64,000 bases of DNA from Saccharina japonica (Eukaryota > Sar > Phaeophyceae > Laminariales > Laminariaceae), in NCBI GenBank assembly GCA_008828725.1, contig MEHQ01002851.1, forward strand, positions 1 to 64,000. Reading direction: 5' to 3'. The position numbers were made by a program, and so were the translations under genes. Positions 1-11,799 of this stretch are shown one piece after another; position 1 is the stretch's first letter, and the number at the start of each line of letters is the position of its first letter. The notes under the pieces were generated by a model. The model was not told where the DNA came from, ran no database searches, and saw only the letters and a list, made by a program, of their open reading frames with translations.

Positions 1-1
1 T

Positions 2-418
2 GACGTGCGGCCGATTACTCCAGCGGACAAAGACCATCCCGAAGGGTCCAGCGACGAGGATGGCGAGGACGAAACAGAGGATGACAACACCGGGCGACTA
101 TGTAGATCGGACGACGTACCTATGCTTGACGATGATTATGACCTCGGCGCTGATGAATCAACACTGCTTCTGGAATCCCCACCGGGTTATGCCTTTGTCC
201 GCTCACCTCCTTCGGCCCTCGATGCATCATTCATGAAGCAGAACATCATGCTGTGCCGCCGGGTGTTGGGATTGGTGAAGGGTTTCGTCACAGGACGGGC
301 ACAGGTACGGACGCGCCAAGGTTACGACTACAGGGTGTTAATCGAGCGAACCGGCGCAACGCTCAGTATGAGGCTTCCACTCGGGAGGTACACTGCTGTT
401 GACGAGGCCGCAGCCTAA
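2..418 (+). CDS. C-terminal fragment of an unrecognised protein (5' truncated by window edge)
   Basis: The frame is open from base 2 to a TAA at 416-418, giving about 139 residues; no genuine start codon is seen, so this is probably the tail of a larger gene or exon. The first third is strongly acidic (GSSDEDGEDETEDD and a second D-rich patch LDDDYD). The last 50 residues (GLVKGFVTGRAQVRTR, then a YDYRVLIERTGATL segment) read like a small beta-rich module, as in the Tudor/chromo-like modules attached to some stramenopile transposases. That comparison is from memory and weak. No catalytic motif is visible. Downstream DNA (419-1050) is GA-rich and may be a decayed continuation. It could be a host gene end or a transposon-derived gene; I cannot decide. 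Confidence 0.4.
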   Translation, partial: DVRPITPADKDHPEGSSDEDGEDETEDDNTGRLCRSDDVPMLDDDYDLGADESTLLLESPPGYAFVRSPPSALDASFMKQNIMLCRRVLGLVKGFVTGRAQVRTRQGYDYRVLIERTGATLSMRLPLGRYTAVDEAAA

Positions 419-1284
419 GATTCGCGGGTGCTACTGGGTAAGGCTACTTCGCTTTCGAGAATGCTTCAATGTGGGCTACGGGCGCCACCGCAGGGAGTGG
501 GCAACAGGGACATCGACCGGGGCGGTCGCACTGGACATGCTAAGGAAGACATAGGAAGACGATGATGAGGGGGGATATGGCAGCGTGGACGGGAGACAGG
601 AAGGAAGAGGAAGGGGGGAAGATGGATACAGCGAAGAAAGCGGTTTAAAAGAGAACAGCAGCAGCAGTGGCAGTGAGAGTGTGGAAGGGGCAGGAGCAGA
701 AAAAAAAGTGGAAGGCGAGTGACGACGAGGAAGGGAGAAAGAAATCGGGTGTGCACGATGTAGATGTTGACCGCGATAGTGATCTCGTTGAGGGCAGCTT
801 TCCGGAAGCAAGGGAGAGGGTGAAGGCGGGGAAGAGAGTTGTTGTGATGACCTTACCGGGGCTAATGATTCACGCAAGGGGAAGGGACGAAAACGGAAGC
901 GTTCCAACTACGTTGCCGAGCACGTTCCCCCGGCGTCAGTGCCCCCCAGTAAGACTTAAAGTATACACCGAACAGAGAGGACGCCGAACGTGCGCATGCG
1001 CTATCAGTGAGGGGCGTACGATCAATGGCGGTATTACTGTAATATGAGTTATACAAAATAAGAAACCAGCTCGATTTTCGATTTCTGCCCGGAAAAAATA
1101 AGAAAGAGGCTCAATAAGAAAGAGGCTAACAAAACGAAAAATATAGGGAATCTAGGCTGAGCCTAGATTCCTGTTTCTTATTACTGTAGGTGTCCTGTAC
1201 TGTAGGGCTTTTTAACAAAACAAAAACGGAAATTTATGCGATTTTTATTCCGGGCTTTCGAAAAAGAGGCTGCTTTATATATGC
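419..1284. other. Non-coding or decayed stretch, purine-rich on the plus strand
   Basis: No supported gene. 540-760 is almost entirely A/G on the plus strand, so proline/serine-rich minus-strand frames here are composition artefacts. A short AATAAGAAA(C/G) motif recurs between 1060 and 1185. Confidence 0.4.
1147..1171. repeat. Small perfect hairpin, 11-bp arms
   Basis: Arms GGAATCTAGGC (1147-1157) and GCCTAGATTCC (1161-1171) around a 3-base loop, flanked by TTTCTTATT/AATAAGAAA-type sequence. Function unknown. Confidence 0.6.
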
Positions 1285-1291
1285 GACCACG

Positions 1292-1325
1292 CAAGGGCGG
1301 GTGAAAAAAAGAACCCGGGACCCTC

Positions 1326-1364
<39 letters not shown>

Positions 1365-2907
1365 AACACACCCTGATTTCATTTTTTGTTTTGCTCAAAC
1401 TAACCACCTATTTCTCAGTCTTTTAGGCGTCAGTTGCTCAACAAGACGTTGTCAAAACAATGCGCACGAGCCCTCCTACGTGTGTTGTTTGTGTGTTTCA
1501 TGAATAACTTGGATGGTGAGCAGTGTTGAAAGTGTTGTTTGGTTTAATTTGTCAAAGCTCGGCCAGTTGTTGAAGAAGATGGACTGGCCGCCCCAGTCGA
1601 TACAGCAGACCCAGCAGCAGCTACTGCTGCTCCATCTTTCTGCGACTGCCGTACGTGGCAGTAGTGGCTGATGCCATGCAACCTAGTATCTGGGGTGCTT
1701 TCAACGTCCGTTGTGTCCCGAAAGGCTTTTGCACACAACGAACGTGCAACAGCACCTTACATTCCGAGCAAGAGCAGTAAGTAGTATAGTGGTTTCCGCC
1801 GACATCTTCTGGGTACTTGCAGCCCGAGGAGATACCACACACTTCGCCATGGGCGCAACAACCCTTGTGCGTGTCTCCTCCCCACAGCGGTGTACGCGGG
1901 CGGGGGTGTGCGCGGCCCGCCGCGTTTTTCGACGTTTTCAATTAATTAAATCTCGCCGCGTTTTCCGAGCTACTGGCAGCTCTGCTGGTGAGGATACGAG
2001 TACTGAGCTCTAGCCACCTGACTCACTTGGGCTCAGTTGCGTTGTCTACAGTCTGCTATTAGGTTTCATGGTCAGGTCGAATCAGGCAATGAATGGATCA
2101 GGCGGTGTACGTTCGCCTACACAGCAGTGTACTGCAAGACCCAAGACTGTGCTGTTTTGTTCGCTGCTTGTGTGCTCGGCTGTGACTCTTGTCCCCAGTT
2201 CAACACAGTGGCTGACAAGTGCGCATTCTAAAACCAAGTGACTTGTGAGTCAAGGGTTGAGTCATTGGTTATATAGGATTTAGTATAGGAACTGGAAAAT
2301 ACCCCCCCCCCCCTATAAATATATGATATGTTTATAGGTTGGGTTGGCGTCGGTTGGCAACGACGCTGTAAAACACGCCACTCGCTGCGTGAGCTAGACA
2401 ACCAGGGTGCCGTTTTTTTTTGTTGTTGTTTTTTTGGCGGTCACCAAAGCTGGCGGTCGAGTAGATCATTTGTGCGGGGTGGAGAACCTTTGTTCCGCAC
2501 AAGGGGAATGGTCGTATCACGTAGTGTTAATATGGTAAGGCGTCCGCGAGGCAGGTACATAGTAAAACCCATTGCTGTCTCCGGAAGTGGCCACACCAGA
2601 AATTAAATTAACTCATTGAAGCTGTCGTCCATATGCAAGTCCGCCTCAGAGGCGGTTCTTAGCAGGATGCAGCTCGCCCTCCATGCGACTCGCCCAATAC
2701 CTCACGGCGCTTCGCGCTTGGTGCAAGCAATGTCTGCCTGGTTGGTGAAAACCCAACGCGCTCCGTCCCGGCATTGTAGGGATGCGAGGGTCTATGGTCA
2801 TATGACTACGGCCGTGCACAACATGAGTACCCCCCCCCCCCCCTCAATCGGCCTCAAATGCAAAAATGTGAGTGTGGGTCCCGGGTTCTTTTTTTCACCC
2901 GCCCTTG
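1292..2907. mobile_element. hAT-like DNA transposon (non-autonomous), 32-bp TIRs and 7-bp TSD
   Basis: Bases 1292-1323 and 2876-2907 are exact inverted repeats about 32 bp long, beginning CAAGGGCGGGTG. Immediately outside, GACCACG occurs at 1285-1291 and again at 2908-2914, a clean target-site duplication of 7 bp (8 bp with one mismatch). A C-A-(A)-G-G-G terminus and 7-8 bp duplication suit the hAT superfamily. The interior has no transposase frame; instead it holds two poly-C runs (about 1328-1362 and 2830-2843) and a copy of dispersed repeat R1. So it is a deletion derivative or a composite carrying other repeats. Confidence 0.6.
2314..2830 (+). repeat. Dispersed repeat R1, copy 1
   Basis: About 517 bp, bounded on both sides by poly-C. 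It starts with an AT-rich near-palindrome (TATAAATATATGATATGTTT) and ends ...CATGAGTAC plus poly-C. Near-identical copies lie at 31478-31995 (plus) and 33660-34176 (minus), and a more diverged one at 62441-62933 (minus). Its last 50-100 bases also occur alone at 39051, 44981, 50361, 52226, 63265 and 63345. No coding frame is shared by the copies in a way that suggests selection, and no terminal inverted repeats are seen. Family unknown; the poly-C tail resembles the tail of a retroposon. Confidence 0.65.
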
Positions 2908-3117
2908 GACCACGCTGAATTTCTCGGCAATTTATCGTGGTTCACACGACCACACCCGGCAAACACACACTACTAACTGCTGTGGCCTCCTTATCTCTAC
3001 GTATGTATAGGGCTTCGACCCATTACGTCCAACAAGAAGGGCTTTTCACGGTGTGTTGACGTTAGTTTAACGGTGGGGCGGGACGGAACGCATCAACACG
3101 GTTTGGTTGCTGTTAAA

Positions 3118-3440
3118 GTTTTGATCCCGTCGTCCCGTCCCGTCGGCAAAAAATAATATAATAATAGCGGTTAAACATACCGCCCCGTCCCGTCGTACAA
3201 AAGCCGACCTGTCGTCCCGTCCCGTCGTAAGAAAATGAATTTACCGTCCGTTCAAGGTCCGTTCCGTCGTGAAAAATTGAATATAAATAGTATACCGCGT
3301 CCTGTCGCCGTCTTGAAGAATTGTATGTTTTACCGTCCCGTCCCGGCGCGGAAAAACATAGTTACTTTTACCATCCCGTCCCGCCGTCAAAACAATATTA
3401 TTTTACACCGTCCCGCTCCGCCGACAAAACCCGCCATTTT
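3118..3440. repeat. Tandem repeat, CCGTCCCGTC-rich, about 45-60 bp unit
   Basis: About six or seven diverged units of a CCGTCCCGTCCCGTCG core followed by an A/T-rich spacer (for example 3182, 3211, 3242, 3343, 3372, 3411). The short plus-strand frame across it is a by-product of the repeat. Confidence 0.6.
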
Positions 3441-3769
3441 CGCCCAGTAAGCCCTAGCGGCTAAGGCACACGCCAAAAAACATGCACCGTAAAGCCCGCC
3501 GCAGGCGGGGGGGGAAAAATGAAATAAGACAAGCTTTTAAATACATTTTTGTGTCTTAAAATATACCTATATTTTTTTACTACGTAGGATAGGGCATTTC
3601 CTTTGAAAAATGTCTTCGACGTGTCTTACTGCATGTTCTCGCCCTGGCAGTGGAAAATAAAGATTGGGTACGTATATACGGTATACTTGTACGCATCGAG
3701 CATTTACGACACTGCTGCTGTGGTACGACAGAGACGGGCACAACGAGACAGTAGTTGACAATAGAAGTC

Positions 3770-4195
3770 TCGTCGACCCTGGTAGCATCCAGGGGAGTCA
3801 CCGGCCAGTAGTCAATCGCGAGGAAAATAACCTATTATAACACCAACATGGAATAACTCCACGCAGCTACGAGCAAAGCTGAATATCGACCGGTCGGGAG
3901 AAATCACAGCTGGCGTGTTTCTTAGTTTATTATTAATATAAAGAAGATTTTAGATCATACAAGGGGGATCCGCCGGCGGCCTAGGGAAGGCCGTCGATGA
4001 AGCTTAAGACCCCGCAGCTTTCAGGCTAAATACAACTTTACTGCAAACGGCAGTTTTCCATGCCAAGGGGCCGGCGCAAAACATATTGTAAAATGAACAT
4101 AGAACAAGCACGTCCAATGAGCGTGTCTAACGTATCACGCAGCTTGAAAAGTTGGGTTTCAACCGTTCAATCGGTAGTGCTCACAGCTGACAGCT
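3770..4195. repeat. Dispersed repeat (partner at 17015-17275)
   Basis: Two blocks are shared in the same order: GCATCCAGGGGAGTCA (3785; 17047) and, further on, GAGCGTGTC(T)AACGTATCACG with flanks (4117; 17210). The blocks are about 320 bp apart here and about 160 bp apart in the partner. Family not recognised. Confidence 0.55.
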
Positions 4196-5084
4196 GACGT
4201 ATATTTCATAAAAACAAACCCAGTGATCCCTGACGCAATGAACAATGATCGCGAGAAAGATTGATGCAGAAGGGTTCCGCAGCTCAATAAGCGGCAGTTG
4301 ATACGCCATGCCAACGACCCGTCCGATGCCCGCTGATGGGCTCAACGTCGATAGATACTCGTAGGTGATCCTTCACACAATTCAATAATATCAAAACCGA
4401 AGGAAACACCGATCGTTGTTCAGCCCGACACGATTTGACGCAACTCCCTCGGACTGAGATAGTATTCTCCCCCGCCAAAGAACACGACAATAGTGTTGGG
4501 GGTAACACGCCGATCTGGATAGTAAACGTACGATATGCCTGAGCACCAACTATTAATAACTGTTTTTCTTGTTCCCGACAACGGTGTGAACGTATCTGAG
4601 AAACCGTCCCAACCGACCCCCAGCGATGACCGACAAAACCCAAAGCCATGAACAAAATCAACAACAAAACAATGAGTACGCTGTCAACTCCACGCACGAA
4701 ACACTCCTCCTCCCGGTGTCGTCCAAACCACAAACACGCCAAGGTACTACGCGAGGAAAACTGTGGTTCATATGTTGAAGCGACCTAACCCGTTATTGCC
4801 TATAATCGGAAAATTATAATAACGACTACATATTTCAGAGGCGATTCGTACTCCGAGTACTGAGAGGACTAACACATTGGCGGGCTAAATACTGCGGTTA
4901 ATACGAGCATGAGTGGTAACGGAACCCCAAATAATGCGAGAGTACTGACTGGGAGTATGAGCAGTACAGAACCCCGAGCATAGGCAGCACCCGCATAATC
5001 GAACCCCGAAACACTTGGGAACATAGGCACAGTATCCACAGTACATAACGAACTACTGCGAGTACTCGCAGTTAATTGTTGTTT
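4196..5084. other. Stretch without a supported gene
   Basis: A 152-codon minus-strand frame (4284-4742) with one hydrophobic segment (VLIVLLLILFMALGFV) is the longest open frame here. It has no recognisable domain, no visible splice context and ordinary composition, so I do not call it. 4840-5070 has repeated CGAGTACT-type words without a clear period. Confidence 0.3.
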
Positions 5085-5185
5085 TTGTTGTTTTCACGTT
5101 AACTCGTCGCCCCAATGCAAGTCTGTGGTCACAGGACAGGCTCCAATAACACTGGAGCGAAGTATCACCTTCAAGAGGAAAATAA
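5085..5185. repeat. Dispersed repeat (partner at 55136-55255)
   Basis: Shares AAGTCTGTGGTCACAGGACA and the following GGCTCCAATAAC with 55136-55255, plus a GTTGTT-rich lead-in. The partner directly follows a TIR element (54960-55135), so this may be a solo fragment of a larger composite. Confidence 0.55.
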
Positions 5186-6063
5186 ATAAAAGACGGAAAA
5201 TATAGAACGCGTACTGAAATAACTGCAACAAACTGTGGTATATCATTCCGAAATACTGAAAGTAAGTAACATGCTTTAAGGGTCTATCACAGGTCACCGG
5301 GTGGACCACTGCTCAACTCAGGGCCAGCACTCCTGTACCACCTGAATGAGATGACCACCCTCGTTGACACGAGTTAAAAGACGTGATTTGTAAAATACCC
5401 TGAAGAGGGAGCACCCCAAATCTGGGCGGAGCCCAGTGAGAGATAGGAGAGTCCGGGCAGAGCCCGGTCAAAGAGACCCTGCCGGCAAGAGAAAAACAAC
5501 AACCAACAGCTGTGGGTGACAATCTACAGCAGCAAGTAGCCATATCCGTTATACCCTAAGATCCATATCCACCTAGGAAACCCGGGGATGTGGCCCAGAT
5601 GTCCCCGGACAACCACATGCCGAAATATTATTGGGTTCTATTTTTTCAGATTCCTTAGATTAGCTCAATTTGAAAAGGTTTGATTCAAGTTACGGAGGCT
5701 TTCTTCACAATTTGTGAAATTTAATTTTAACAAAGGGCGAAAAGTGTGGAACGTTATACTGTAGCACTCACACATTAATTGGTAAAAGAAAAACCAGAAA
5801 ACCGGGAATGTTTTTCGGACAAAAGGTCTTTCGTTCATAACGGCCGTGTGTACCCCAGCTGCCCCCACCGAACGTAATTTGCTCCAACTTTCAATCGTCG
5901 TGGGACAATCTTTGAATGATTTCCTGCAAGAAAAGCAGGCAATAAAATTTCGACGTAGCATACTTTATACTCCGAGTGAAGAATACGACATCGTGTTCGG
6001 GGAACCACATACATACACGTTTGGGAAACCACTTGTTGTCTTTAAAAAAAAACGAAAGTAGAA

Positions 6064-6274
6064 ATGGAACTTTCCGCAAGGAATGTGGGGTTTGTGGAGG
6101 CGTTTTAGAATTCGAAAACCGGGGGGGTGGGATAGAAGAGAGGACAGCAGATGGTCAGAGCGTCGAGCCACGAGACTTGCCGCCCTGGTCATAGACGGTC
6201 GGTGTACGTAGCACCGGCGAGAGGTCGTAGCTCAGGGGACGGCAGCGTGCCTATCACAATTGAATGATTTTATC
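6064..6274 (+). repeat. Split direct repeat A1 of the tyrosine-recombinase retroelement
   Basis: About 210 bp beginning ATGGAACTTTCCGCAAGG and ending near CAATTGAATGATTTT. It matches 13131-13341 (A2) along its whole length at about 90 percent by eye. Confidence 0.8.
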
Positions 6275-7230
6275 ATGGCGGACGGCAGTTCGGAGGGAGA
6301 GGGGCGTACGCCAATCTCCAAGAAGGTAAGGTCGTCGCTGCGGGAGGCGGGGTCGAAGGTGATCTGGGCCTACCTCGCCCTGACGGCGTCCTGCCGGCAG
6401 TAGGCAACGGCCAAGGCGCAGGGGCAAGCAACTTCGCGACCGTCCCTTGTAGCCTCAGCCTTGATGGACCTGCTTCAGCAGATACTGGCGACCCAACAGG
6501 CGATCGTGCAACGCGCGACCTGCGTGGAGAACAATCAGGCCCAGCCTCAGCAACTGCAGCAGCCACAGCAACAGAAGCAGCAGCAGCAGCAGCAGGAGGC
6601 CGCCCAACCCCCGGGTGGTGCGCTCGTCGGGGGTTTGATGGCACCCTGGGCGGGTGGGGCGATGGGAGGGCAGCCGCCCCCTTGCGCCTCAAGGCGCACT
6701 TTAGCAGGCCGCGGTTACCGCCGGAATAAAAGCCAACGCCAAGCAGGCCGCGGATCTATGGCGTGAAAAACAAGGAGCAAAATGCTTCGTCGCCAACGGA
6801 GGATTTAATATGGCGGAGAAAATCAATCGTAGCCTCCTCCTCCTGGTGCTCGACAAGGTGCCCCACGTCTCCACGTCTCCGACAAGATCATCACGCAACT
6901 TCGGGCATTGGCCGAGTTTGCGGTCGAGGACTTCGTCCCTCACGTGCCAGCAGGCGAGACCCCATCGGCGATGCCCGCTGACGTCTATTTCGCCAAGTTC
7001 GTCGCCGCGTTAATGGAAATGCTTGAATACGGCATGGAGGGTGCTCAGGTTGTATGCAAGAACAGGGTAAGTAACCTGCGGAAAGAGCTGGAAGCAGTTC
7101 AGAAGTTGATCGAAATCTACCTCAGGCGCCACTTCAACAGCCTCACCCCGTACTCGGCCAAGGTCCGCCAGTTGCAACTCAAAGCAATGAACGGTGGCCT
7201 GAAGGAAGGCAGGACGTCGCTCGCATCGCA
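6274..7230 (+). pseudogene. Gag-like region of the fossil retroelement
   Basis: Fragmentary frames just inside A1, including a glutamine-rich stretch (around 6540-6600) and a segment with amphipathic helices (around 6908-7200). The position between the 5' terminal repeat and the polymerase makes a gag-like origin likely. Broken. Confidence 0.5.
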
Positions 7231-7302
7231 GGGGGCGTACTCATTCGTTGGCTGCTTTAGTCATTTGACCATTGGCCACGCATCCCTTTCGAGACGGAGC
7301 AC
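7231..7302 (-). repeat. Dispersed repeat R2 fragment inside the fossil retroelement
   Basis: Poly-G, then GTACTCATTCGTTGGCTGC, then ACGCATCCCTTTCGAGACGG. The same 70-bp unit occurs at 32743-32821, 32823-32901, 62358-62430 and 62935-63015. It inserted into the retroelement, so R2 spread later than that copy. Confidence 0.65.
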
Positions 7303-8149
7303 CGTTCTTCCTTCTAATAGAGACACCTTTAACACTTGGGGGTGATCTCTTCCGGAAACACCCGTACGCCGCGCCCCCCTCCGGTACGGGTGTACTCATG
7401 ACCACGTCGAGTTTCACGCGACTGAGGGAGCCGGTGGAAGAAGGTGCCGCAACCAGCCTCGTGGAACGCAAGGAGTTTAGGAGCTGGCCCTCCGACAAGG
7501 CAGCAGGCTCTGTCCGGGAGAAGAGGAAGGGAGCCCGAGGTGCGGGGGGGCGGCGTTCGGCCCCAGCGCAAGGGCGAGTGGGCGAGGGCGGGTCCAAGGC
7601 TCGAATGCAGGGCCGGTCCACTCCGCCGGGTGTTTGCGATTTTGCGTGGCGTGGGGTCTCTTGCCGGCGGGGAAACATATATGTTCCCACCAAGCCCCCA
7701 TGCGGCAGCGGCAGCAGCCGCAGGCGCAGCAGCCGCAGCTGCTGCAAATCCCCCCACCGCCACCGCCGCCTCCCTCGCCGCCGCCGCAACAGCTCTACGA
7801 GCTACAACCGGCAGCCGCAGTAGCAGGGGGCGGGGGGCGGGGGGCGGGGGGGCAGGAGGGGAAGGCGGTGGGCATCGGCTGCCGAGCGTCGCGCGTTACA
7901 GTCAAAACTTCGCGGGCGGCGGAGCTGGACGGGGCGCTGGCAGCAACTGACAGTACGGGCCCTACCGTCAGGCGAAGCGGGGGTAGGAGCGGATAGTCTT
8001 CGGAAACGCCAGGAGGTCCGTGGGGATTCTCCATGCACCCATTTCCGGGTCGGTGTCGCCGGCCCTGTTTGACGGTGAGAGTCAGGTTCCGAGAAAACAA
8101 TGCAGAGAGTCAAACAGCAGAACCTTTGAAGCAGAGTGTACGCTAAAAC

Positions 8150-9190
8150 AGCAAGACACCACACCTCAGAACTCAGATCGTCAGCTCAGTACCATGTGCC
8201 AGCACCCAACAGTGACAGATCAGAAGAAAAGAGTACTTGATATACGGGACGAGGGGAAGAGTCTGTGTTACTCGACCTATAAGACTGAACAGAGGGTCTG
8301 CATATTTCCCCACTTCTTGTGGAATGGGGAAACCACCGAGGTCACGGAAGGTTCAGCACAACAAGCTTGGTGTGAGCAGAGGGTCTGCAGTTTTCCCCCT
8401 TCCGTTGAACACCGAGGCAGTGTTGGCTTCAAGGAAGACTCACACCATAGCGCAAACCAGAAGGGTCGTTCACCCGTTCAGTACATACGAACTCCCACAC
8501 CAGTACAGCAAAACACCGCGTCTCAGGCCTCAGATTGTCAGCATAGTGCCACGTACCAGTACCCAGCAGTGGCAGATCAGAAGAAAAGAGTACTTGATAA
8601 AAGGGACGAGGGGAAGAGTTTGAGCTACCAGTTTAGCGACGACTCGACCTAAAAGTCTGAACAAAGGGTCTGTAGGTTTCCCCACTTAATGCTGAATTGG
8701 AAATCCATCGAGGGGGTGGAAGGTTCAGCACAACAGGCTTGGTGTGAGCAGAGGGTCTACAGTTTTCCCCCTCTCGTTGAAAACCGAGGCAGTGTCGGCT
8801 TCACGGAAGACTCACACCATAGCGCAAACCAGAAGGGCCGTTCACCCGTTCAGTACATACGAACCCCCACAGCAGTACAGCACGACACCACATCTCGGGC
8901 CTCAGAGTGTCAGCACAGTACCACGTACCAGTACCCAGCAGTGGCAGATCAGAAGAAAAGAGAACTTGATAAAAGTGACGAGGGGAAGAGCTTGAGCTAC
9001 CAGTTTAGCGACGACTCGACCTACAAGTCTGAACAAAGGGTCTGCTGGTTTCCCCACCTCTTGTCGAATCGGAAATCCACCGAGGGGGGGGATGGTTCAG
9101 CACAACAGGCTTGGTGTGAGCAGAGGGTCTGCAGTTTTCCCCCTTCCGTTGAAAACCGAGGCAGTGTCGGCTTCACGGAAGACTCACACT
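8150..9190 (+). repeat. Tandem direct repeats, about 360-370 bp, inside the fossil retroelement
   Basis: Nearly three units. Landmarks recur at 8164/8522/8892 (CTCAGA..GTCAGC), 8378/8748/9118 (GAGCAGAGGGTCT) and 8225/8583/8953 (AGAAGAAAAGAG). The units are about 90 percent alike by eye. The frame is largely open across them, so they once encoded a repeated protein segment. Confidence 0.7.
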
Positions 9191-9599
9191 ATATATAACG
9201 AAAATCAGCTTGAGCAGAAGGCCATTTCACCCCACTTCCACGCGGATCGAACCAGGATCGTTCTCGCAGAAGGCATCAGAAGGGCCGTTGACTCATGCAG
9301 TACAACAGAACCCCCCACCAGTATGGGGCGGCGCCACCCCAACTGAAAAGGTGGGAGCACAGGAACAGTGCAGAGCAGACAGACGGGCACGCACGGCACA
9401 GGGCAAATCGAGCCGTCCGAGCAGAAGCCAAAACCTGGCATGTTTAATCCGGTCGATTCGCGGGAAAGTAGCGAGTCAGTGCGTTTACGGCTTCCTTATG
9501 GTGTGTCGCTGAGCCGGACCAGAACAAGACTCATGGTACAACAAGCAGAAAAACAAAAGCTTGGAAAATATGACCTCGATGCACAAGAAAGAGAGTTTT

Positions 9600-11620
9600 A
9601 GCTTTACAAGTTGGCACGCATTTGCACAACCATGATGCGAGATAACAGAGGAGTCGTGGGAGACGTGGCAGAAGCAGTAGGAGGATCCCTGACAGCACCA
9701 CCGACGAGTCTCATGCACATACAGCGATACTTCAGAGACTTTAAAGGCTTCGGGGCAGTCGACGAGCTTGTCTCGATAGTCACAGAAAGGGTACCAGTGA
9801 ACGCGGTCGCTACGGGCGCTGATCTTGAGCGTGCATCACAGTACGGAAATGACCGCAGCGTCACCAAGCATTTGCCAGCAGTGTGGAAGAAAATCGGGGA
9901 AGACGCCAAAACTATGTAGTGATACTAAAGTCAGCCGCGCACGAAATAGCTAATCTAAGGGTTTGCCCGTTGGCAGCAGTGTTGACACACAAGATCTGGA
10001 GAACTCACGACTTGTCGTTCGATGAACAGAGCAGAGAGAAAAATGGAGGATTACTCAGAGACACTGACCCAGATATCGTCCCCGAACGCCTGTGTGCGCT
10101 GTAGCGCTGCCTAACTTTCTCACCGAACTCGTGACACTCAAAAAACATTTCCCGCTAGAGCGAACACTGATTAACAAGGCCGACGCTTCTGGCGTTTTCC
10201 GTAACGTCCGAGTAGACCCGGACAGAGCCCACAAGGTTTGCCACACAGTAGAATAGTTTGTATTATTGACGTTCGCTTGACGTTTGGGGGGTCTGAGTCG
10301 CCAGGGCTCTGGGGCATCATGTCGGCGGTGGCCGAGCACGCGCACTGCAACACTACGATGAATTCAACCCAGCTCTTAGACGAAGGAAAATAAACGATGG
10401 TCCACGTGAAGGTGGTGGATCGGTACGCAGACGGACAACCCATTTCGATCGCCCCGGGCGAAAAACTCAGAGCACACACCCGGGGGAAAAATAGCCGACC
10501 CATTTTTCACGACCGTGTGCGTAGACGATTACTTACTGGTCAAGGTGCAACACTTAGACAACGACATGACCGCCCTAATCGCGTCGGACTCGCTAGCCTC
10601 GGATCACGTGCGGTTGTTCAGACAAGGAGAGAAGGGTGTAACGCCACTCTCAGCCCCCAAGAAAAGCACGGATTGGGACACCACGATCGGCATCCTAGGG
10701 TTCACTATCAACTCGCATGCTATGAGAATATCGTTTCCGCGGGGAAAAGTTGACGTGATAAAGCGGTTGCTGCGCGAGCAGTGGCCCGTGAACCGTAGGC
10801 ACGCAAAGGTTAAGGAGATTATCAGTATGACTGGGAAGTTGTGGAACCTCACGTACGCAGTGCGGACTGGCAGATAATTCGTGTGGAGACTGCTGCGGCT
10901 GACGGGGTTGCACGACTCACCAGGTAGCAAAAACCAGAACCGCACGGTCAAACTCGGGAGAGGGCGATATAAAACGAGCTACTATCAGAGGGGGAAACCC
11001 TTAGCGCCCCCTGCTACACGGCAATAAAACGACCCGCCAAAATATATTTATCTGACACCAGGTTTGACGCGGTGGGCGGCTTCTGCGTTGAGAAGAAGGT
11101 ACTTCGGTGGTATGATTTGCCGCAAGAACTAACCACAGAACTAAAAAGGAAAGCCGAGTTTGGGGGGACCTGTACCATCATGATCGACCTGCTAGAGTTA
11201 CTGGGAATGGTCGTAACAACGTGGGTCATGCTTGAATTAGTATAAGACAGGCCGGATGGGGAAGGGGGTCCGATACTGATGCGCGGTGCTAAAATGGCCG
11301 CGGTGTCGTGGACCACTCGATGCGGTGGGGCGAGGGTCAAAAGGGCGTGCTTACTCATGAGAATGCTTGGGCGTCCCGAACTCAAAGGGGGGTGGAACCC
11401 CACCACACAACATATATCCCTGGCGTGCAGAACACTCTAGTGGATGGTATCTTGCGTTGGCTCCGGTTGTTATTAGCAGACAAGGCCAGAGAGCTGACCA
11501 ACTCCGATGGGTAGTCAGAACAAGCCATCGGGTCGCGGGGTTCGGGGATTTTCGATATAATACTTCAGACAAAGAATATCCTAAGCAAGCACAACGATAT
11601 TTTGTTGAATCTGATGATGA
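9600..11620 (+). pseudogene. Reverse transcriptase / RNase H region of the fossil retroelement
   Basis: Several frames in succession resemble the polymerase of DIRS/Ngaro-type elements. They include a VDDYLL-type catalytic strand segment near 10520, a following LGFTIN / RISFP segment typical of the region after the palm, and a C-terminal PGVQNTL-type segment near 11420 that matches the end of the RNase H region in these elements. Broken; an old copy. Confidence 0.65.
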
Positions 11621-11799
11621 ATGAACGATGCATAACTGCTTGACTCACGCCCTCGTTATGCACGCCCCTCGCTAAACATGCAGCCTGCATACTACATGTA
11701 TATACGTCGCCCAACACACTGCATAGTTAAGGCATGTTCATCGCTCAGCATACGGCTCGTGTAGTCCATGTATGTCTCTCGCTCAGCCTACTGCATGAA

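Noticed and set aside
2600-2840. Repeat R1 terminal core as a 5S rRNA-derived SINE
   Set aside because: ACGGCC and GACCAT words recall the 5S 5' end, but the internal control region does not match.
4284-4742. 152-codon minus-strand frame with one hydrophobic segment
   Set aside because: No homology recognised, no codon bias or splice context; plausible by chance.
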